This document shows, in pieces, positions 9,924-20,387 of a DNA stretch of 64,000 bases. The stretch's first letter is position 1. Each line of letters opens with the position of its first letter. Source of the DNA: Patescibacteria group bacterium UBA6489 (GTDB taxonomy: Bacteria > Patescibacteriota > Gracilibacteria > BD1-5 > UBA6164); assembly GCA_002435385.1 (NCBI GenBank), contig DJMN01000004.1, forward strand, positions 1-64,000, read 5' to 3'. The notes under the pieces were generated by a model. That model was not told the origin of the DNA. It did no database searches and was given only the letters and a program-made list of their open reading frames with translations. The translations under genes and the position numbers were made by a program.

Positions 9924-11312
9924 ATGAAATTATCTATAAAAAATCCCCTGTTTCTAATTAGTATTATCATAGCTGGTTCAGTTACCTCAACCTATGCTAA
10001 TGACTATAATACAGAACTCGGTGCAGCTAATGACTTATCTTCTCTTGAAATTATAGTAGATAAATCCTCTACTCCTGAAGAATACAGATTAGGAGAAACA
10101 ATAACAAGAAGAGAAATGCTAAAAATCATGATAAATTTATCTCCTTCAACAGTAGAGGATAAATGTGAATGAAAGTTTGCTGATTTACAAACAAGTGACT
10201 GGTGATGCAAATATGCTGAAGAAGCTTTAAAACAATGATATATTGCAGCGAATAACAACTTTAGACCAGATGATAATATATCAAAAGTAGAAGCCTTGAA
10301 AATGGTAATGCAAGCTAAAAATCTTTCTAAAAACTTAGTTGAAACAGATTGGAGAAAAGCTTATGTACTATGATGATTATTTAATTGAATTTTAGAGGAC
10401 TCAAAATGAACATATTGAGATTTCTCTGATTACGACACTCAAGCATTAAGATGATGGATTTTTGTAATAACACAAGAAGCAAACAAAAAAAATACTGACT
10501 TAGAAACACAAGTAAAAATAGCAAATTATTATTGATTTTGATTTTTATGAAATTCATTAAATGTAAACTCAGAAGATGATTGTGAAAAAATAAATCAACT
10601 ATTTGATAAGGATATAGATTGTACAATAAATAATCATTGAATATATTATTGAAATATAAACTTATCCATATTTCCTATGTGAAATAATTTTTATAATATA
10701 TCACTATATGAAATGAATTATGGAAATTCAACTATTTTTAGTTCTGTATATAATAACCTAACAAATAGAGAATACAATGCAGAAGTAATAGATAGTAAAT
10801 TCTGATTTATATCTATATGAAACACAAATCAATCAAATTTTGAATTTTCAAATAATAGTATTTCAAGATCATATGAAGTTTTAGATTTTGCTTCAATAGT
10901 AAAAAATGACACAATCTGAGAATTTAACCTTAATATAAGATATAAATTTAAAGAGTGACTTAGTGAAGAAGAAAAAGATTCTATAATAAATTGAAATTTA
11001 CCATACTATGTAGGAACTTGATATGGTGCAATGTGAATGTGAGGTTCATATGATATCCTAAAAGAAAATTGAGATAATGTATCAGAATTAGATATATTCA
11101 ACCAAAAATGAACATACTTTGCAGATTATTGGGGTTCACAATTCACTAGTGATATATTACTTTTAACAACATATATACCTGAAAATCCTTATTTTTCAGA
11201 AATGACAATACAATTTTTAAATACCTGAGCATATAATGATGATGAGAAAAAGCAACTAATTTTAGATTTCGTAAAAAATCTAGAATGGACAAATACTTTT
11301 TCTATAGAATAA
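9924..11312 (+). CDS. SLH-domain secreted protein, 462 aa (paralogue 1)
   Basis: A signal peptide (1-~25, ending TYANDY) is followed by surface-layer-homology segments at ~55-145 (LGETITRREMLKIM, GKFADLQTSDWGCKYAEEAL, FRPDDNISKVEALKMVM). SLH domains attach proteins to cell-wall polymers. The remaining ~320 residues are Asn/Tyr-rich with no motif I know. The first ~100 residues are nearly the same as the next gene (11413), including the leader and promoter, so the two arose by tandem duplication. It ends at TAA and is under the TTACATT box. Confidence 0.8.
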
Positions 11313-11347
11313 AAAAACTTCTGAAAGAAAATATAAAAAAATGCATT

Positions 11348-11379
11348 CTTACATTCTCCTTACATTAAAACTATATAAT
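11348..11379 (+). promoter_or_regulatory. Response-regulator box plus -10, gene 11413
   Basis: TTACATTCTCC-TTACATT (ending at 11366), 7 nt, TATAAT at 11374-11379. The leader from there to the ATG is almost identical to that of gene 9924. Confidence 0.8.
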
Positions 11380-11412
11380 ATAAACACATATTTTATTTAT
11401 TAAATTTCGTTT

Positions 11413-12570
11413 ATGAAATTACCTATAAAAAATACCATGTTTCTAATTAGTCTTATAATAATTAGTTCAGTTACCTCAACCTATGCTAATGACTATAACA
11501 CAGAACTTAGTGCGGCTAATGACTTATCTTCTTTTAAAATTATAGTAAATAAATCATCTACTCCTGAAGAATACAGATTAGGAGATACTATAACAAGAAG
11601 AGAAATGCTAAAAATTATGATGAATCTATCTCCATCAATAGTAGAAGATAAATGTGAATGAAAATTTGCTGATTTACAAACAAGTGATTGGTGATGTAAA
11701 TATGCTGAAAAAGCTTTAGAAGAATGATACATAGCCCCTAATGAACTATTTAGACCAGATGATAATGTATCTAAAATAGAAGCATTAAAAATGATAATGC
11801 AAGCTAAAGGCATCCCTAAAGATTCAACAGAAACAGATTGGAGAAGATGATATGTATCTGGAGCACTAAATAACTGATGAACATTACATATTCCAATACT
11901 TTATGTAACATGAGCATATTGAGATTTTTATGATTATGACACGCAAGCATTAAGATGATGGATTTTTGTAATTGCACAAAAATCAATTATCGTAGCAAAA
12001 GAATCAATTATTTATGGTATAAATAATCTAGAGCAAGATATCTTAACTGAAAAATGAGATGACTGAATATACTTAAATACAATACAAATGATATCAAAAG
12101 AAGATTATTTTGATAAAGAACTATTTTTAACATTCTTTAATGATTTAAAAGAATGAAATATAGAAGAAGCAAAAGATTTATTCATTGAGTATGATATAGA
12201 AAGAGAAGAAAATGAAATGACATTATCACCTTTTTATCCTACATGTTGTTCATTTAAAATGTATGATTCAGTAGAAATATATAAAAATTGAATAATGTGA
12301 ATCTACAGAGCATGAAATTGAGATACAGATCTTAACTTTTACTACATAAAAACAGAATGAGATTCAATTATAGAATACAAATCTCCAAGTAACTTTGTCT
12401 CATTAACAGAAGAAAAAACAGAATGAGTATATGAAACATACATCTACTATTGAGGAGAAAAACTTTTTGAATTAACAAAGGAAAACATTCAAAAATTAAA
12501 TGAAACTGACGCTTATAAAATAGAAATAGAAAGAGTAAAAAAAGAAATCGACGAACTATATTATAAATAG
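11413..12570 (+). CDS. SLH-domain secreted protein, 385 aa (paralogue 2)
   Basis: Signal peptide and SLH segments (~residues 25-145) closely match the gene at 9924 (LGDTITRREMLKIM, WGCKYAEKALEEG). The C-terminal ~230 residues differ from the paralogue: helical and acidic in the first part, with a CC pair in PTCCSFKMY. The variable C-terminus on a conserved cell-wall anchor suggests exchange of the exposed domain. It ends at TAG, followed by a hairpin terminator. Controlled by the TTACATT box. Confidence 0.8.
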
Positions 12571-12578
12571 CCTTTCTA

Positions 12579-12603
12579 AAGATGAAGTAAAATACTTCAT
12601 CTT
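12579..12603 (+). terminator. Terminator of the second SLH paralogue
   Basis: AAGATGAAGTA / TACTTCATCTT around AAA, followed by seven T residues, 9 bases past the TAG. Confidence 0.85.
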
Positions 12604-12645
12604 TTTTTATTAAGTTAAGAAAAAACTAAAAAAAACTTCAAAATT

Positions 12646-12677
12646 CTTACATTCTCCTTACACTAGATAAATATAAT
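12646..12677 (+). promoter_or_regulatory. Response-regulator box plus -10, gene 12782
   Basis: TTACATTCTCC-TTACACT (second half one base off the consensus), 7 nt, TATAAT at 12672-12677. Confidence 0.75.
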
Positions 12678-12686
12678 CCTAAATAA

Positions 12687-12753
12687 CTTAGAAGTAAACT
12701 ATCTAATATTGGTTACAGATAAAACCATTCACTTTAGATAATTTACTTCTAAG
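12687..12753 (+). promoter_or_regulatory. Long 5'-leader hairpin
   Basis: CTTAGAAGTAAACTATCTAA (12687-12706) pairs with the segment at 12733-12753, about 20 of 21 bases, loop about 26 bases. Placed ~10 nt after the -10 box, it would be at the very 5' end of the mRNA of gene 12782. It may stabilise the transcript or control translation. Confidence 0.6.
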
Positions 12754-12781
12754 GCTAATTAAAATTAATTAATAAAAAGAT

Positions 12782-14536
12782 ATGAAAAGAATCATAAGTA
12801 TATTTGTATTACTAATGTTAATAATAACTCCAACTATATCTCAAGTAAGTGCTTGAAATACGATTTATGAAACAATGGAAAACAAATATCCATCTTTAAC
12901 ACAAAAAATAGATAAACTATTTGTTGAAGTTGAAGATAGATTATCAACATACAAAGACTTAGAATTACATAAACAGATCTACAACAGAATAATACAAAAC
13001 GTATGAACTTATGAAAAAAAACTATCAAATAAATTATCTGCAGACAGTGAAATTTACAAAGAAATATCTATTATACTAGAATACATAAAAGTTAAAGCAG
13101 AAGATAAAACCACAGAAATTGAAGCAAATAACTTAATAAATCTAAATGAAATATTTGAAGATGTAGAAAAAGAAACAGTAACAGAATCTCAAAAAGTATA
13201 CAACATAGAAAGCTTATGAGAAAAAGTAAAATATACTCAAGATAAAACAATATCACTATGAGAATTCAGAATAGACTCTTCTGAGAAAAAAATACCACTA
13301 GAATTCAAATTAATATTAAAATCAAATATATGACCTATATCAGTCAGTGATGTAAAAATAAAAACTCAGAATTGAAACCTAGTATGAGAATGATTTCAAG
13401 ATAAGAAAACAAATAAAAATGAAGTAGAACTAATGTTATACTATCCTTACATAGAAACTCTAGATGAGAGCAAAATACTATATCTAGAACAATGAGTCTA
13501 CTACATAGAATGAAAAATAAATGCAGAAAATCCTAAAATCCCTCAAGATGACAAATGAAAAATATCCGTATCAATAGAAACCAAATGAGTAGAATGATTT
13601 ATATCAAAACAAAACCTAAAACCTGAAACAACAACACAATTAAATGAACTACTAATAACTTCTTTTCAAGTAGAAAGTAAACAAAATAATATAAACTATC
13701 AACCAAACTCAAAAACTACCTTCTGAGAATTTAGTCTACAATTTTCAGAAAACCAGAAAGGAATAGAATATCCTTTAAAAATAGAAACATTACTAAGCTC
13801 AAAAATTAATAGCTTTCAAATTAAAAATATTATATTAAAAAACAAAAATGGAAAAATTATAGCAGAGTGAATTCTCTCAGATTCAACAAATTGAAATACA
13901 TTAAATGAATCAAAATTTAAATTCAACTCTAACGAAAAACAGGAGTCTGAAGACGAATGAAAACTATACCTAGAGTCATGAACCTATTATATAGAATGAG
14001 AAATCTTAACAAAAGAAAATACAACTTGAAGAATTGATACATCTCTAAAAATAACATGATTAAATTGACTAATTTCTAAAAAAACATCAAAACCAACAAT
14101 TAGTCTTTCATTAAATCCTATAACAATAAAAAAAACTGAAACAACAGAAAACCTAAATACCGAAGAAACCCTAATCTCATTCTTTAGATACTTAAACCAG
14201 AAAGATTTTGAAAAAGCAGTAGAGTTATTTGAAACTGATAATCGGGAACAAATAAACGCATTTACTTCTAAAGAAGACCGAAATTTAAAGGAAGTAGTAT
14301 TAAGAGACTATTGTGAAGCAACTGGAACTTGCCTAGAAATAAAAATCATATGAGTTGAAGAAACCACAGAAGACAATGAATATATATTTAAAGTTCAATT
14401 TTTAAACAAAGACGGAAGTATATTTGTGCAATGACCTTGCTGTGGAGCAATGCTATCGTCAGATAAATTTGATTTTACGGTAAAAAAAATAGACTGAAAA
14501 TTCAAAGTGACAACTCCCCCTCTATACAGACCATAA
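12782..14536 (+). CDS. Large secreted protein with duplicated domain, 584 aa, regulon member
   Basis: A signal peptide (1-~24, ends ISQVSAG) is followed by a helical region (~30-140). Two copies of a beta-rich module follow (~150-295 and ~305-440), each with TxSLGEF or TTFGEFS-type starts and a YLExGxYYIEGxI ending. A C-terminal domain (~455-584) has EETLISFFRYLNQKDFEKAVELFE and a Cys-containing AC...CL block like those of other CPR secreted proteins. One CGG (14239-14244 region, DN-x-EQI) and one CGA (KED-x-NLK) occur; Trp fits the first. No enzyme motif. TTACATT box and leader hairpin upstream. Confidence 0.72.
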
Positions 14537-14552
14537 AAAATAACTTATACGA

Positions 14553-15209
14553 TTAACCTACCCAAGCCTTAATCTCTTTCAATTTTTTCTTAAACAAAAT
14601 TTTAAAAAACATTAAAAATGTTGCTGAAATCATTGCTCAAAATATAGCAAGAGCCATATCCTTTTGTGCATCCCAAACATCCCCTTGGCTTCATAAAAAA
14701 GCCATTCACGCTTCAGGATTAACAACCATAACTGTTCCCCACTCCAACAGCTCATAAACAGCAGAAGCCGCCATAATAGACTGAACAGGAATATAATATC
14801 CCCAAAATCATTTTACTTTAGAAAGTTTCATATAAAACTCTCTAAAAGGATAATATAAAAAAAAGCCATAGCAAAAATGAACTAATCTATCATACATATT
14901 TCTATATCAATCACCTCCATAAAAAGACTTAGAACCAAAAAGTTCTCACAAAGTATATCAAAAAGGAACATCATAAGAATAATATGATCAGATCTGATGC
15001 AAGAGCATAAAAAACAAAATCAAAGTGCATGAAATATTACTAAGCTTTACATAATATGAAAATACCATAAGTAAAACAAAGAACAGAAAAACAAGAATAT
15101 TTTCTAAAAACCATCATTGAAGAGAAACAGGATTATATGCTGATAAAGAGAAACTAACAATAAAAATAGTTAATAAAAAAAACTTATATTTATTCTCCTT
15201 AAAATTCAT
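14553..15209 (-). CDS. DUF2238 / YjdF-type integral membrane protein, 218 aa
   Basis: About five to six membrane segments. The diagnostic blocks are all present: NMYDRLVHFCYGFFLYYPFRE in the middle (key residues Asp, Arg, His), VYELLEWG, and GDVWDAQKDM near residue 175. The family is of unknown function. The gene runs convergently to the 584-aa secreted gene with 16 bases between stops. TGA is used at GSYYSYD and elsewhere. Starts at ATG 15209 with TCTCC/GGAG just inside the coding part rather than upstream. Confidence 0.82.
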
Positions 15210-15239
15210 TTTTAAAACCTAAAAAATAATAACTATAAT

Positions 15240-16454
15240 TTAATCTCTAACTCTAATCTCCTCTAACTTAATCTTAGATAAAGAATAAATACTAATAAAA
15301 GTTAAAACTATCATAGCATAAAATAAATATTTCAAGTGAGAAGAACTAAAAGAACCTATAAAATATATGATTCAGAAATTAAAAATCCATCAAAAAGATA
15401 AAAACAATTCCCTAACTACCATATATTCACTCCTGCGATTTTTATAATCTTCTAACTTATACAACACACTATCACTTATAACCTTTTGAGGCATACTAAA
15501 GAAAATCAAAAAGAAATTAAACATAGCCGAAAACAAAACCATATAATTCAAACTCGAAAAAGAAACAAATCATAACAAAGAAAAAGCATATAAAAATCAT
15601 GAAACAATTATCGAAAACCTATATTTAGAATAAGGAACAAATTTTCAAAATAAATAAGCTCAAAACATACTAACTACAGAAAACATAGATACGACAAAAC
15701 CCAATTCCATCTCCTTTCATATATATGAAAAGATTATCACAGGAATAATCACTTCCAAAAGGGTATTTGAAAAAGAAAATCAAGTTAAAGAATAAGTATA
15801 AAGAGAACGAAAAATATCTTCATCCCTTATACATTTTTTAAAAGTATCTAAAAAACAAAACTCTTCCTTATCCCTATCATCAAATTGTACAACTCATATT
15901 ATTCAAGACAACAAAAACAACAAAGCTCCTAATCAAAAAGCTAGTTCATATCCCAATCAAAAATAGTTTAAACCAATAATTCATCATACAACAGAAGGCA
16001 CAATTATTTTATTTAATATAGTTAAAGCCCTTTTCAATCATTCAAAATTTCACCTATTTCCAAAATTTGTAAATTCAAAATAACTATTATGATAATTTAT
16101 CCAATACATACCATTAAAAATTCATATCAATATTCCTATTAAAACAACATGATCTATCGCTCCTCTTCAAAGAAAAGCTACAAATAAATATATAACTATA
16201 TATCAAAACATAGATACAAGATGAACATAATTTCTTTTTAAATAATCTTTTATAACTCTAGCAAAGTAAACAAAAGAAAAAACATGAACTGTAAGATAGA
16301 CCAAATTAAACAAAGCTAATAACCTTACATTTCAATCTGTTTGTTTCCATATATATATATTTAGAAATAATTGGAAGACCAATCTTCCAGCCCTAAGTAA
16401 AGCATTTGAAATAAGTAATTTAAATGCCCTTTTATCTTCTAATTTATTCTCCAT
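15240..16454 (-). CDS. Major facilitator superfamily transporter, 404 aa
   Basis: Twelve hydrophobic segments in the usual 6+6 layout with a charged central loop (~190-215: DDRDKEEFCFLDTFKK). The N-terminus MENKLEDKRAFKLLISNALLRAGRLVF and the loop after TM2 are in keeping with MFS carriers, but I see no substrate-specific motif. Many TGA glycines lie in the helices. The gene is 30 bases downstream of nothing coding and 15 bases upstream of the DUF2238 gene reading the same way. Substrate unknown. Confidence 0.75.
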
Positions 16455-16469
16455 ACTCTTTAACCATTA

Positions 16470-17675
16470 TTAAAAATTAACCTCTATATATTCTCATTTA
16501 CTAACAGGAACTTCATTTCCATTTGCAATATAAATCTTTCTAAGTTCAGGAAACATAATTACACTCTGAACTGTTCCATTATTTGAAATACTTTCCCAAT
16601 ATTTAGTATCCTTATAATATCTCAAAATTTCTCTTATCTTATCAAGTTTTAATTCTTCTAAATCCTTTATTTTAGATAAATATTGAGCATATCTACTTCA
16701 AGGCTCATTTGTTGAAAACTTCCACATATCATCTGCTCTAAAATGATTAGTAGCAACAAGTATTTTCCTTTGGTAATCCATACCAATACTCTCTAACTCC
16801 TTTACATTAGATACTCTATAACTAAATTCCTTAGAATCAAATTCAAAAACTTTTCAAGTATTTCCCTTATAATATCCAACCATCACATTATTAGCTATCG
16901 TTCTATCAGCAGATTTAAAAATATTCTCAACTTCCTCTAAATTTGAAGCTTCCACCAAAACTTTTCTATACAAAAGTCCACTAGGAATTCAATACTCAGC
17001 CTTATTAACAGAATATGCGGTATGACTTGAAAGAGAGATTCATTTTTCTCAAATTCAAGTCAAAACACCTATATATCAAGGAAATCAAACTGATACATGA
17101 GTATCATACTTTAAAACTATTTTATATTTAGATAAAAATTTTATAGGATAATCCAAGTTTCTTGTATGCACAAAATTTTCATTAAACCCATCTTTTTTAG
17201 GTACAATCATAGATGAACAACCTGCAAGTTGAAGTAAATCATCATAAGTATTTATAAGCAAAATATCGTTAAAGTTTACTCCAGCTCAATCAGCTATTCA
17301 TTTCATTTCCTCTAAGTTTTCTTTAGGAATAAATTCTATAAAATTTTTAGCCTTATAATTTAATATACTATACAAAGGACTTCATAAATATTTATCCTTT
17401 CAAAGCATATCACTCTCAAAAAACTCCAAAAGCTCCTTGATTTCCTTTTCTAACTTCTGTCCATGAAAATATCATTTTTCATAATAGCTACCAGACTTTA
17501 ATGTTAAAATTTGTATTCACTCTTTTTCTTCATATTTAAAAGCTTCAGTATCTAAATTACTGCTTTCTTTAAGATCAATTCACAAATCAGGTTCTGACTT
17601 TAAAAAAGCCAAACTTCAAAAATATAATAAAGTGATAACAATAAATACAATTAATAATTTTTTTAAACTTTTCAT
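16470..17675 (-). CDS. Secreted Ntn-hydrolase (C45 / choloylglycine hydrolase-like), 401 aa
   Basis: The N-terminus is a signal/anchor (to about residue 25). A mid-chain segment LAGCSSMIVPKKDG, then HTRNLDYPI, matches the C45/linear-amide C-N hydrolase pattern, in which the Cys after Gly becomes the N-terminal nucleophile and the Arg of RNLD supports catalysis. NKAEYGIPSGLLYRK and the ATNHF block further on also fit. It may cleave amide bonds of acylated amino acids or peptides outside the cell. It lies 15 bases upstream of the MFS gene in the same direction. No classical catalytic assay can be inferred. Confidence 0.7.
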
Positions 17676-17798
17676 AATTTTTTTAGTAATTCCAAACCTA
17701 TCAATTCTATTGTTTTATAAAAAAAAGACAAGAAAAAAAGATTAAGCTAATTCAATAACTTAATCTCTCATATCATACTGAACTCTATTAATTTAATT

Positions 17799-17975
17799 CT
17801 AATTTCTAAATAAATCATCTAATTCAGCTTGTGTCGGTTCATGTTGTCCCTCAATAATATTTTCTGTACTTTTAACTACTCCAAAATCTCTATCAACTCA
17901 AGTTCACATAATAGGATTATCAGGATCAAGTCTTTGCATATCATCCAACTCAGATTGTTTTGGTATATGTACCAT
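17799..17975 (-). CDS. Small acidic protein, 58 aa
   Basis: Unrecognised. It reads MVHIPKQSELDDMQ to LDDLFRN and is rich in Asp, Glu and Gln. It has two imperfect copies of an SELDD/AELDD motif at its two ends (SELDDM, AELDDLF), preceded by KQ and PTQ, suggesting an internal repeat. Two Gly codons are TGA. It starts at ATG 17975 and ends at TAG between the Ntn hydrolase and recJ. It is real only on code and composition grounds. Confidence 0.5.
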
Positions 17976-18041
17976 AATCTTTAAATTAAATTATAAAACA
18001 ATTAAAATATATCATCATTTTACATAAAATCAAATTGTTTT

Positions 18042-19700
18042 TTAATTTAAGACAATATCCACAACCCTAAGCATCAAATTTCTATTTCCCATCCAATAAT
18101 CATCTGACAACTCAAAAACCACATCTATCTTTTTTCATGCCCTCTCTCACCTCTTCAACTCCTCATAAAAATCTCACATAAAAAAACCTAAAATTTTAAA
18201 ACCATACTTAGTCATAATCTTTATATGATCCCTAGTCTTTCATAAAAATCAAATACTATCGTAATCCAAATCCTCAACCATAAAAACAGGTTTAGGATTA
18301 CCATTTCAAAACGGTTTAAATCTATTTATCCTAGATAAAAAATTAAATCCTAATTCATCCAACCTAACAAGCTTATCAACACTCACCTCTTTTTTATAAT
18401 CCTTAAAAGAAAGTTTATTAACCTCTCCTAGTATCTCTGTTTTAAACTTAACGAAATTTTCTTTTTTTATTGTAAATCAAGCAGCCTGTTTATGACCTCA
18501 AAAAGCAGAAAAATAATGTGAATACTTCTCAAGCAAATCAATTATAGAAAAATACTCAGGACTCCTACAACTAGCCACAAGCTTATCACCATCATCAATC
18601 AAAACTATAGTAGGCTTATAAAACTCCTCAGCTAACCTTCAAGCCACAATTCAAATTATTCCATGCTTGATATCCTTAGAAACATAAAAAATTATATTAT
18701 TATCAGTATTCACATGATTCAAAGCATCCACAAAATAATCTTTTGTTAAAATTTTTCTTTGATTATTTAGTTTCTCAATCTCTTTCAAAGTATTACTTAA
18801 AGTCCTACCATTATTCAATATCAAATTTATCGCCTTATATGGAGTATCAAGCCTTCCAGCAGCATTTAACATAGGTCATATAGTAAAACCGAAAAGATCA
18901 GCGTCTAAATCCTCATTTATCTTATCTTCTATCAAATACCTAATCCCTTTAGAACGAGAATTTTTTATCTGCTTTAATCATTCTGTAACTATTATTCTAT
19001 TCTCTCCTGTCAAACTCATACAATCAGCCACCGTTCAAATTGCAGCGATATCTATAGACTCCCTCAAATAACTCTTATACTCTTTATCATCTAAATACTC
19101 TCTTGCCAAAGCCATCATAAACTTATAAGCAACACCAGCTCAAGATAAGTGCTTAAAAGGATAACTACAATCACTCCTTTTTGGATTTATAAGAGCCACT
19201 GCATCCTCTGGAATTATCTCAGGAACAGCATGATGATCAGTTATTATAACATCTATTCATTTTTCTTTCGCATATTTCACAACCTCTACATCTCTAGTCC
19301 CACAATCAACAGTTATAATCAAATCCACACCTATACTACTAAGCTCATCTATAAAATAATTTTTCATCCCATAACCATCCTTCTCTCTATGAGGTAGTCT
19401 ATAACTAACCTGTAATCAAATCTTTTTCAAAAAATGCATAAGTATGGAAGTACTAGTAACACCATCTACATCATAATCTCAAAATATAATAACTCTTTCA
19501 TCATTATCATAAGCCTTTTTTAACCTTTCTACAGCCTTATCCATATCAGCAAGTAAATATGGATCATACAAATCAGATAAGGATTTCTCCAAATCATCTG
19601 GACTTTCAAATCTCCTAGAGATTATATCCTCTATATTTTCTAAATAAGTATTTCTATCATATTTTATGGTATTTCATTTTATTGAAGTCTTTTGTTGCAT
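18042..19700 (-). CDS. recJ: Single-stranded-DNA-specific exonuclease RecJ, 552 aa
   Basis: RecJ degrades single-stranded DNA 5' to 3' in recombination and repair. Visible: FGDYDVDGVTSTSIL (motif I of the DHH domain), ITVDCGTRD, ITDHHAVPE (DHH), then SGAGVAYKF, and the DHHA1-like half with GFTIGPMLNAAGRLD, GIIGIVAGRL and FGGHKQAAGF. The C-terminal OB-like part ends in a DDYWMGNRNLMLRVVDI block. Length is normal. Several motif glycines are TGA and CGT is used for Arg. ATG 19700, TAA end, no Shine-Dalgarno. Confidence 0.95.
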
Positions 19701-19772
19701 TTTTTATTTTAATTAATTTTTCAGAACACTAGTTTAAATATATTTATATTTTTGTAAAATAGAAAACAAAAA

Positions 19773-19796
19773 AAGAGGAGCCTAATGGCCCCCCTT
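19773..19796 (-). terminator. GC-rich terminator of the 19830-20117 gene
   Basis: Minus strand AAGGGGGGCC, ATTA, GGCTCCTCTT (two G-T pairs), then a run of T. Confidence 0.8.
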
Positions 19797-19829
19797 CCCT
19801 ATCTCTCCTTTTTGTCAGCTGTCACAAAC

Positions 19830-20117
19830 TTACATTATAAGAACTTCTCCTCCGAGAAGTGTCACAATACAATGCAGGAGTTCAATAATTCTTTCAAAGA
19901 ATTCCAAATCAAGCGTATCCTCTCTTTCCCTTGAAAGGAGAAACATTAGTTGCTCTACTGCAACAACATTTTCCTTGACTTGAGACAAATTAGGGATTTT
20001 TCCTACTCCGTCCCTTCCAAAAGAAACAATTGCTTCAGATATCTGCATAGATAACTGCTTAATTGTAACTTTTCTCTCCCTTATCTGTGCCAAAGTGTCT
20101 GAACATCGTTCTTTCAT
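19830..20117 (-). CDS. Standard-code-type orphan gene, 95 aa
   Basis: Unrecognised, helical, soluble; the N-terminal half (LAQIRERKVTIKQLSMQI) and the C-terminal half (EFFERIIELLHCIVTLL) look amphipathic. Like 6383-6706 it is GC-richer than its neighbours. All five Gly codons are GGN and none TGA; a CGA codon is at position 4. It has a GAGG Shine-Dalgarno and a GC-rich terminator, and it lies between recJ and the tRNA. A TTGTCA -35-like box lies upstream, and a 15-bp palindrome separates it from the start. I infer foreign, standard-code origin. Ends at TAA. Confidence 0.8.
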   Translation of the reverse strand: MKERCSDTLAQIRERKVTIKQLSMQISEAIVSFGRDGVGKIPNLSQVKENVVAVEQLMFLLSREREDTLDLEFFERIIELLHCIVTLLGGEVLIM

Positions 20118-20129
20118 ATATATACCTCA

Positions 20130-20144
20130 ATTTACACTGTAAAT
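20130..20144 (-). promoter_or_regulatory. Palindrome in the leader of the 19830-20117 gene
   Basis: ATTTACA-C-TGTAAAT, a perfect inverted repeat between the putative promoter and the Shine-Dalgarno site, positioned like the palindrome of the 6383-6706 gene. Confidence 0.45.
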
Positions 20145-20311
20145 ATTTTTTAAGAAATGACTCTAACGTTGACAACTTATTACATAGTAGTTTATTTAAA
20201 TAAAAAATCAAATTTTTTTTACAAACATATAAAAACATAAAAATTTTTCTTTACTTTTTCATTTTTGCCTTATAATTTGGCTATTAATATTTTCAAATAT
20301 TATATTTTTAT

Positions 20312-20387
20312 GCACCCGTAGCTCAGTGGAAGAGCACAAGGCCGCGGACCTTGGTTAGCGTGGGTTCGATCCCTGCCGGGTGTACCA
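20312..20387 (+). tRNA. tRNA-Arg, anticodon GCG, CCA encoded
   Basis: Acceptor GCACCCG/CGGGTGT, D arm GCTC/GAGC, anticodon stem CAAGG/CCTTG, loop CCGCGGA, T loop TTCGATC and a 3' ACCA are all visible. The anticodon at 20344-20346 is GCG, which reads CGC and CGU. Position 33 is C instead of the nearly universal U, and the variable loop is six bases. A20 in the D loop fits an arginine tRNA. Bacteria normally use ACG (inosine), which also reads CGA; GCG would leave CGA and CGG free. The 3' end is the attachment site of the downstream element. Confidence 0.85.
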
